A stretch of DNA of 64,000 bases from Hydrogenophaga pseudoflava (lineage in GTDB: Bacteria; Pseudomonadota; Gammaproteobacteria; Burkholderiales; Burkholderiaceae_C), in assembly GCF_031020795.1 (NCBI RefSeq), contig NZ_JAVHJP010000002.1, forward strand, positions 620,001 to 684,000, read 5' to 3'. The notes under the pieces were generated by a model. It did no database searches. It had not been told where the DNA came from and worked only from the letters and a program-made list of their open reading frames with translations. A program made the position numbers and the translations under genes. Below are positions 60,275 to 64,000 of the stretch, piece by piece; the stretch's first letter is position 1; every line of letters begins with the position of its first letter.

Positions 60275-60529
60275 TCAGGACGTGTTCTTCTTGAGCATGC
60301 CGTAGACCACCAGCAGCACGATGGCGCCCACGACGGAGGCGATGAACCCTGCCGGCTGACCCGGCGTGTAGAGCCCCAGGGCAGCGCCGGCGTAGCTGGC
60401 CAGAAACGAGCCGGCGACACCGAGCAGGGCCGTCATGATCCAGCCCATGCTGTCATCGCCCGGCTTGAGCATGCGCGCGACGAGACCTGCGATCAGGCCG
60501 ATGAACAGGGTGCCGAGAATGGACATCAT
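60275..60529 (-). CDS. GlsB/YeaQ/YmgE family stress-response membrane protein
   Basis: This 84-residue inner-membrane protein of the GlsB/YeaQ/YmgE (transglycosylase-associated) family starts MMSILGTLFIGLIAGLVARM. Three short hydrophobic, Gly-rich segments (residues 3-20, 30-50 and 58-78) match the family, with MLKPGDDSMGWIMTALLGVAG between the first two. Relatives are induced by general stress, but the biochemical role is not known. It stands alone between the tRNA-Lys terminator and an ABC-F gene. Confidence 0.87.
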   Translation of the reverse strand: MMSILGTLFIGLIAGLVARMLKPGDDSMGWIMTALLGVAGSFLASYAGAALGLYTPGQPAGFIASVVGAIVLLVVYGMLKKNTS

Positions 60530-60660
60530 GCGGAGGACTCCTTACAGAACACAGAGACAGGCCTCTGAGTGGCGGTCACTGTAGCGCCATTCCTTCGGTG
60601 GTACAGCTTCCACCACTGCTCGCTGCTCGGCATGTGCAGGACGTCATCCTGCTGCGGCGC

Positions 60661-62670
60661 TCAGGCGACAGTGCTGGCAGCCTCGATCGCTTCCGACAGT
60701 TCGAGCCATTGCGCTTCGACCGACTCGATCTCCTCGTTCACCGCCTTGAGTTGCCGTCCGGCATCGGCCAGGGCTGCCGGGGAGGACGGCGTGCTCATCA
60801 GCGTTTCCAGCCGGGCTTTCTCCCGGCCGAGGGACTCCAGGCGCTTCTCTGCCTGCTCCAACGACTTTTTCAGTGGTCGCAGTCGATCTGCAAGTTGCTG
60901 ACGCCTGAGGGCGTCGAGCTTGCGTTGTTCCGCGCCTCCGGAGGAGGGTGCAGCGGGTTGCGTGCCGACCGGGGCAGCGGAGGCCACCGGTGCCACCGCT
61001 GCGGTTTCGGCGCGCGCCTCCTGGCGGCGTGCCTCGCGGGCCTGTTTGGCCACATCCAGCAGGTAGCGCTGGTAGTCGTCCAGGTCACCATCGAAGGGTG
61101 CGATACCGCCGCGCGAGACCAGCCAGAACTCGTCGCACACCGCACGCAGCAGCGCCCGGTCGTGCGAGACCAGCATCACCGTGCCTTCGAATTCGTTGAG
61201 TGCCACCGACAGCGCCTCGCGCGTGGCCAGGTCCAGGTGGTTGGTCGGTTCGTCCAGCAGCAGCAGGTTGGGGCGCTGCCAGACAATCATGCACAGCACC
61301 AGGCGCGCTTTCTCACCGCCGCTCATGGTGCCCACGGCCTGCTTGACCTGGTCACCGGTGAAGTTGAAGCTGCCCAGGAAGCTGCGCAGGTCCTGCTCGC
61401 GCGTGGCCTGTCCGCTCAGGCGGCCTTGCGCGGTGCAGTCCTTGACCAGGCGGATCATGTGTTCCAGCGGCGTGTCGGCCGGTCGCAGCACGTCCAGTTC
61501 CTGCTGGGCGAAGTAGCCGATGTTCAGGCCCTTGCCTTCGATGATCTCGCCGCTGATGGCGCCGAGGTCGCGCGCGATGGTCTTGACCACGGTGGACTTG
61601 CCCTGGCCATTGGCACCCAGGATGCCGATGCGTTGTCCGGCGAGCACCGACTTGCTGACGCCGCGCACGATGGTGATCGGCGCACCACCGTCGGTCGCGG
61701 GCGGGTAGCCGAAGCTGACCTCGTGCATCGCCAGCATCGGGTTGGGCAGGTTCTGCGGTTCGGCGAACTCGAAGTTGAACTCGGCCTCGGCCAGCACCGG
61801 GCCGATCTTCTCCATGCGCTCCAGCGCCTTGACCCGGCTCTGCGCCTGCTTGGCCTTGCTGGCCTTGGCCTTGAAGCGGTCAATGAACTTCTGCAGGTGC
61901 GCCATCTTCTCCTGCTGGCGCGCGTAGGCCGTGGCCTGCAGCGCCATCTGCTCGGCGCGCATGTCCTCGAAGCGGCTGTAGTTGCCGCCGTAGCGGGTCA
62001 GCAGCGCGCGTTCGATGTGGACCGTGACGTCGGTGACGGTGTCCAGAAACTCGCGGTCGTGGGAGATCACCAGCAGCGTGCCCTGGTAGCGCTTGAGCCA
62101 GTCTTCCAGCCAGACCAGGGCGTCCAGGTCCAGGTGGTTGGTCGGTTCATCAAGCAGCAGCAGTTCGCTCGGGCACATCAGGGCGCGCGCCAGTTGCAGG
62201 CGCATGCGCCAGCCGCCGGAGAAGCTGTTGACCGGGCGTTCCAGCTCGTCGGTGCGGAAACCCAGCCCGAGGATCAGGGCCTGTGCGCGGGCAGACGCGT
62301 CGTGCGCACCGGCGTCGTGCAGCGCCATGTAGGCGTGCGCCATGCGCTCGCCGTCGTCGGTGGCCTCGGCCGCGGTCACTTCCTGCTGGGCGGCCAGCAG
62401 CGTGACGTCGCCTTCGATGACGAACTGCGTGGCCGGCATGTCGGTCTCGGGCATGTCCTGCGCGACCTGGGCCATGCGCCACTGAGCGGGGACGCTGAAG
62501 TCGCCCTTGTCTTCGTGCAGCGTGCCGTCGAGCAGGCGGAACAGGCTGGATTTGCCGGCGCCATTGCGCCCCACGAGGCCGACCTTTTCGCCGGGGTTGA
62601 TGGTGCAGGAGGCGCCGTCGAGCAGGACCTTCGTGCCACGACGAAGGACCAGGTTTTTCAGGGTGATCAT
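60661..62670 (-). CDS. ABC-F family ATPase, YheS-type
   Basis: This 669-residue cytosolic ABC-F protein acts on ribosomes and has no membrane domain. It has two ATPase modules: GRNGAGKSSLFRLL with FSGGWRMRLQLARAL and LLLLDEPTNHLDLDAL; then GANGQGKSTVVKTIA with MSGGEKARLVLCMI and a second LLLLDEPTNHLDLATR. The linker between them (about residues 245-320) is Lys/Gln-rich, as in P-site tRNA-interaction motifs. The C-terminal end has a coiled coil (about 590-669). Length and C-terminal coil fit YheS. It is coupled to prmB by ATGA. Confidence 0.92.
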   Translation of the reverse strand: MITLKNLVLRRGTKVLLDGASCTINPGEKVGLVGRNGAGKSSLFRLLDGTLHEDKGDFSVPAQWRMAQVAQDMPETDMPATQFVIEGDVTLLAAQQEVTAAEATDDGERMAHAYMALHDAGAHDASARAQALILGLGFRTDELERPVNSFSGGWRMRLQLARALMCPSELLLLDEPTNHLDLDALVWLEDWLKRYQGTLLVISHDREFLDTVTDVTVHIERALLTRYGGNYSRFEDMRAEQMALQATAYARQQEKMAHLQKFIDRFKAKASKAKQAQSRVKALERMEKIGPVLAEAEFNFEFAEPQNLPNPMLAMHEVSFGYPPATDGGAPITIVRGVSKSVLAGQRIGILGANGQGKSTVVKTIARDLGAISGEIIEGKGLNIGYFAQQELDVLRPADTPLEHMIRLVKDCTAQGRLSGQATREQDLRSFLGSFNFTGDQVKQAVGTMSGGEKARLVLCMIVWQRPNLLLLDEPTNHLDLATREALSVALNEFEGTVMLVSHDRALLRAVCDEFWLVSRGGIAPFDGDLDDYQRYLLDVAKQAREARRQEARAETAAVAPVASAAPVGTQPAAPSSGGAEQRKLDALRRQQLADRLRPLKKSLEQAEKRLESLGREKARLETLMSTPSSPAALADAGRQLKAVNEEIESVEAQWLELSEAIEAASTVA

Positions 62671-63560
62671 GGAGAAACGGGTTGGGAGGCCGCGTGCGCG
62701 CGCAGCGCCTCGGCGGTCAGCAGCAGCACCTGGTCGTCACCGGCGCTGGTGGAGAGCCAGACCACTTCCAGCGTCGGGAAGGCGGCCTCGAAGAAAGGGC
62801 GCTCGTGGCCGATTTCGAGCACGAGCACACCCTGCGGGGACAGGCGAGAAGGCAGGTCGCGCAGCAGGGCGCGCACAAAGTCCATGCCGTCGGTGCCGCC
62901 GGCCAAAGCCATTTCGGGCTCGGCGCGGAACTCGGCGGGCAATTCGGCCATGCTCTGCGCGTTCACATAGGGCGGGTTGCACAGCACCAGGTCCCAGGGG
63001 CCCGGGCACGCGGCAAGTCCGTCGGATTCGGTCAGCGTGATGCGGCTTTGCAGGCCATGACGGTCGACGTTGATGCGCGCCACCGCCAGCGCGTCGGGCG
63101 AGAGATCCGCACCGGTCACCTCGACGTCGGGCCAGGCCATGGCCGCGAGCACGGCCAGGCTGCCGTTGCCGGTGCACAGGTCGAGCACCTGCCGCGTGTC
63201 CTCGCCGAGCCAGGCGTCGAAGCCGCCGTCGGCGATCAGCTCCGCGATGAAACTGCGCGGCACGATGGCGCGTTCGTCGACATAGAACGGGACCCCCTGC
63301 AGCCAGGCCTCGCGGGTCAGGTAGGCGGCAGGCTGGCGGGTCTCGATGCGGCGGGCGATCAGGGCCTCGACCTGCCCGGCCGCATCGTCGGACACCGGCT
63401 GTGACGCGATGGCGTCGAGGTCGCTGTCCAGCGGCAGACCGAGGGACCAGAGCACCAGCCAGACGGCTTCGTCGCGCGCATTGGTGGTGCCGTGGCCATA
63501 AGAGAGCTCGGCGGCGTCGAGCCGCGTCTTGGCGCGGTCCAGCAGTTCCAGCAGGGTCAT
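62667..63560 (-). CDS. prmB: 50S ribosomal protein L3 N5-glutamine methyltransferase
   Basis: PrmB methylates a glutamine of ribosomal protein L3 with S-adenosylmethionine. The 297-residue protein starts MTLLELLDRAKTRLDAAELSYGHG, the PrmB N-terminus. Catalytic features are VLDLCTGNGSLAVLAAMAWP (SAM motif I) and LVLCNPPYVNAQSM (NPPY). The VPRSFIAELI segment separates PrmB from HemK/PrmC. It lies 5 bases downstream of dapE and overlaps the ABC-F gene by four. Confidence 0.94.
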   Translation of the reverse strand: MTLLELLDRAKTRLDAAELSYGHGTTNARDEAVWLVLWSLGLPLDSDLDAIASQPVSDDAAGQVEALIARRIETRQPAAYLTREAWLQGVPFYVDERAIVPRSFIAELIADGGFDAWLGEDTRQVLDLCTGNGSLAVLAAMAWPDVEVTGADLSPDALAVARINVDRHGLQSRITLTESDGLAACPGPWDLVLCNPPYVNAQSMAELPAEFRAEPEMALAGGTDGMDFVRALLRDLPSRLSPQGVLVLEIGHERPFFEAAFPTLEVVWLSTSAGDDQVLLLTAEALRAHAASQPVSP

Positions 63561-63565
63561 GGTGC

Positions 63566-64000
63566 TCAGCCGGCCTGCGACGCGTTGCGGTGGAGCCGCT
63601 GCAGCACGCCGAGATAGATCTGCGTCAGCGGCTCGATGTCGGCCAGGAGCACGTGTTCGTCGACCTTGTGGATGGTCGCGTTGGGCGGGCCGAGTTCGAT
63701 CACCTGGGGGCAGATCTGTGCGATGAAACGCCCATCGCTGGTACCGCCGGTGGTGGAGAGCTCGGTGGTGATGCCGGTGGTGTCCTGGATGGCGGCGCGC
63801 ACGGCATCGACCAGGGGCCCCGGGGTCGTGAGAAAGGGCAGGCCGCCCACGGTCCACCCCAGCTCGTAGTCGCTGCCCGGCTGCAGGCCATGGCGGGCCA
63901 GCACGCTGGCCACGCGGCTCTGCAGACCTTCGGGCGTGGACTCGGTAGAGAAGCGGAAGTTGAAATCGATGACCACGGTGCCCGGAATCACGTTGCTCGC
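63566..64000 (-). CDS. dapE: Succinyl-diaminopimelate desuccinylase (5' part outside window)
   Basis: This is the C-terminal part, about 144 residues, of DapE, a di-zinc M20 peptidase-family enzyme that yields LL-diaminopimelate for lysine and peptidoglycan. Visible segments are [17 protein letters not shown] (lid/dimer domain end), [28 protein letters not shown] and [16 protein letters not shown], which holds a metal/active-site His. The frame runs open to the window edge, so roughly 230-240 residues are missing. It precedes prmB by 5 bases. Confidence 0.92.
   Translation of the reverse strand, partial: ASNVIPGTVVIDFNFRFSTESTPEGLQSRVASVLARHGLQPGSDYELGWTVGGLPFLTTPGPLVDAVRAAIQDTTGITTELSTTGGTSDGRFIAQICPQVIELGPPNATIHKVDEHVLLADIEPLTQIYLGVLQRLHRNASQAG

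Noticed and set aside
60598-62970. 790-codon plus-strand open frame
   Set aside because: It is antisense to the ABC-F ATPase and prmB.

Overview
The window is high-GC, gene-dense chromosomal DNA. Its gene content and order suggest a betaproteobacterium of the order Burkholderiales, probably family Comamonadaceae (Hydrogenophaga/Acidovorax-like). The basis is the set of conserved neighbourhoods (lptFG/pepA/holC, exbBD-lpxK-ycaR-kdsB-adk, nadD-rsfS-rlmH-maf-rng, tolB-pal-cpoB) plus Burkholderiales-type tRNAs and protein styles. I see no rRNA, insertion sequence, prophage or CRISPR array. Most of the window is core genome, and the interest lies in unusual arrangements and regulatory structures.

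Layout. 1-4.5 kb: the 3' part of hrpA and a Tat-type Rieske protein gene broken by a frameshift. 4.5-9.2 kb (minus): a compact run lptF-lptG-cbiX-cysB-methionine aminotransferase, joining LPS export to sulfur assimilation. 9.2-11.2 kb: pepA-holC. 11.3-16.2 kb: a solitary branched-chain-amino-acid-type binding lipoprotein and a YnjBCD-type ABC importer. 16.2-18.8 kb (minus): a SelD/NADH-dehydrogenase-like fusion, tRNA-Arg and tRNA-Pro. 18.9-24.4 kb (minus): a catabolic acyl-CoA cluster (3-hydroxyacyl-CoA dehydrogenase, enoyl-CoA hydratase, Crp/Fnr regulator, APH-like kinase, acyl-CoA dehydrogenase). 24.5-28.9 kb: a FimV-like protein, a D-2-hydroxyacid dehydrogenase, a small conserved hypothetical and lexA. 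Two SOS boxes lie between lexA and a divergent L-asparaginase gene.

30-34 kb (minus): exbB-exbD-lpxK-ycaR-kdsB-adk, for lipid A/Kdo synthesis. 34.2-40.6 kb: xseA, sodB, a monomeric NADP-isocitrate dehydrogenase, a DUF192 protein and a second, homodimeric isocitrate dehydrogenase. 40.8-43.6 kb: clpS-clpA. 43.7-46.1 kb (minus): an SGNH-hydrolase lipoprotein and a HerA/YjgR-like ATPase. 46.1-53.1 kb: one long plus-strand run, yebC-purD-hemF-nadD-rsfS-rlmH-maf-rng. 53-59.7 kb: msbA (minus), then tolB-pal-cpoB, a YeeE/TsuA-type sulfur transporter and tcdA. 59.8-64 kb: tandem tRNA-Lys genes, a GlsB-family membrane protein, an ABC-F ATPase, prmB and the 3' part of dapE.

I do not claim a new defence or mobile system here. 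The best leads are: the frameshifted Rieske gene; a kinase/acyl-CoA-dehydrogenase pair that may form a 4-hydroxyacyl-CoA catabolic unit; the tandem SOS boxes shared by lexA and asparaginase; a long stem-loop after lexA; the separation of tolB-pal-cpoB from tolQRA alongside relocated exbBD and msbA; and a histone-H1-like tail on RsfS.
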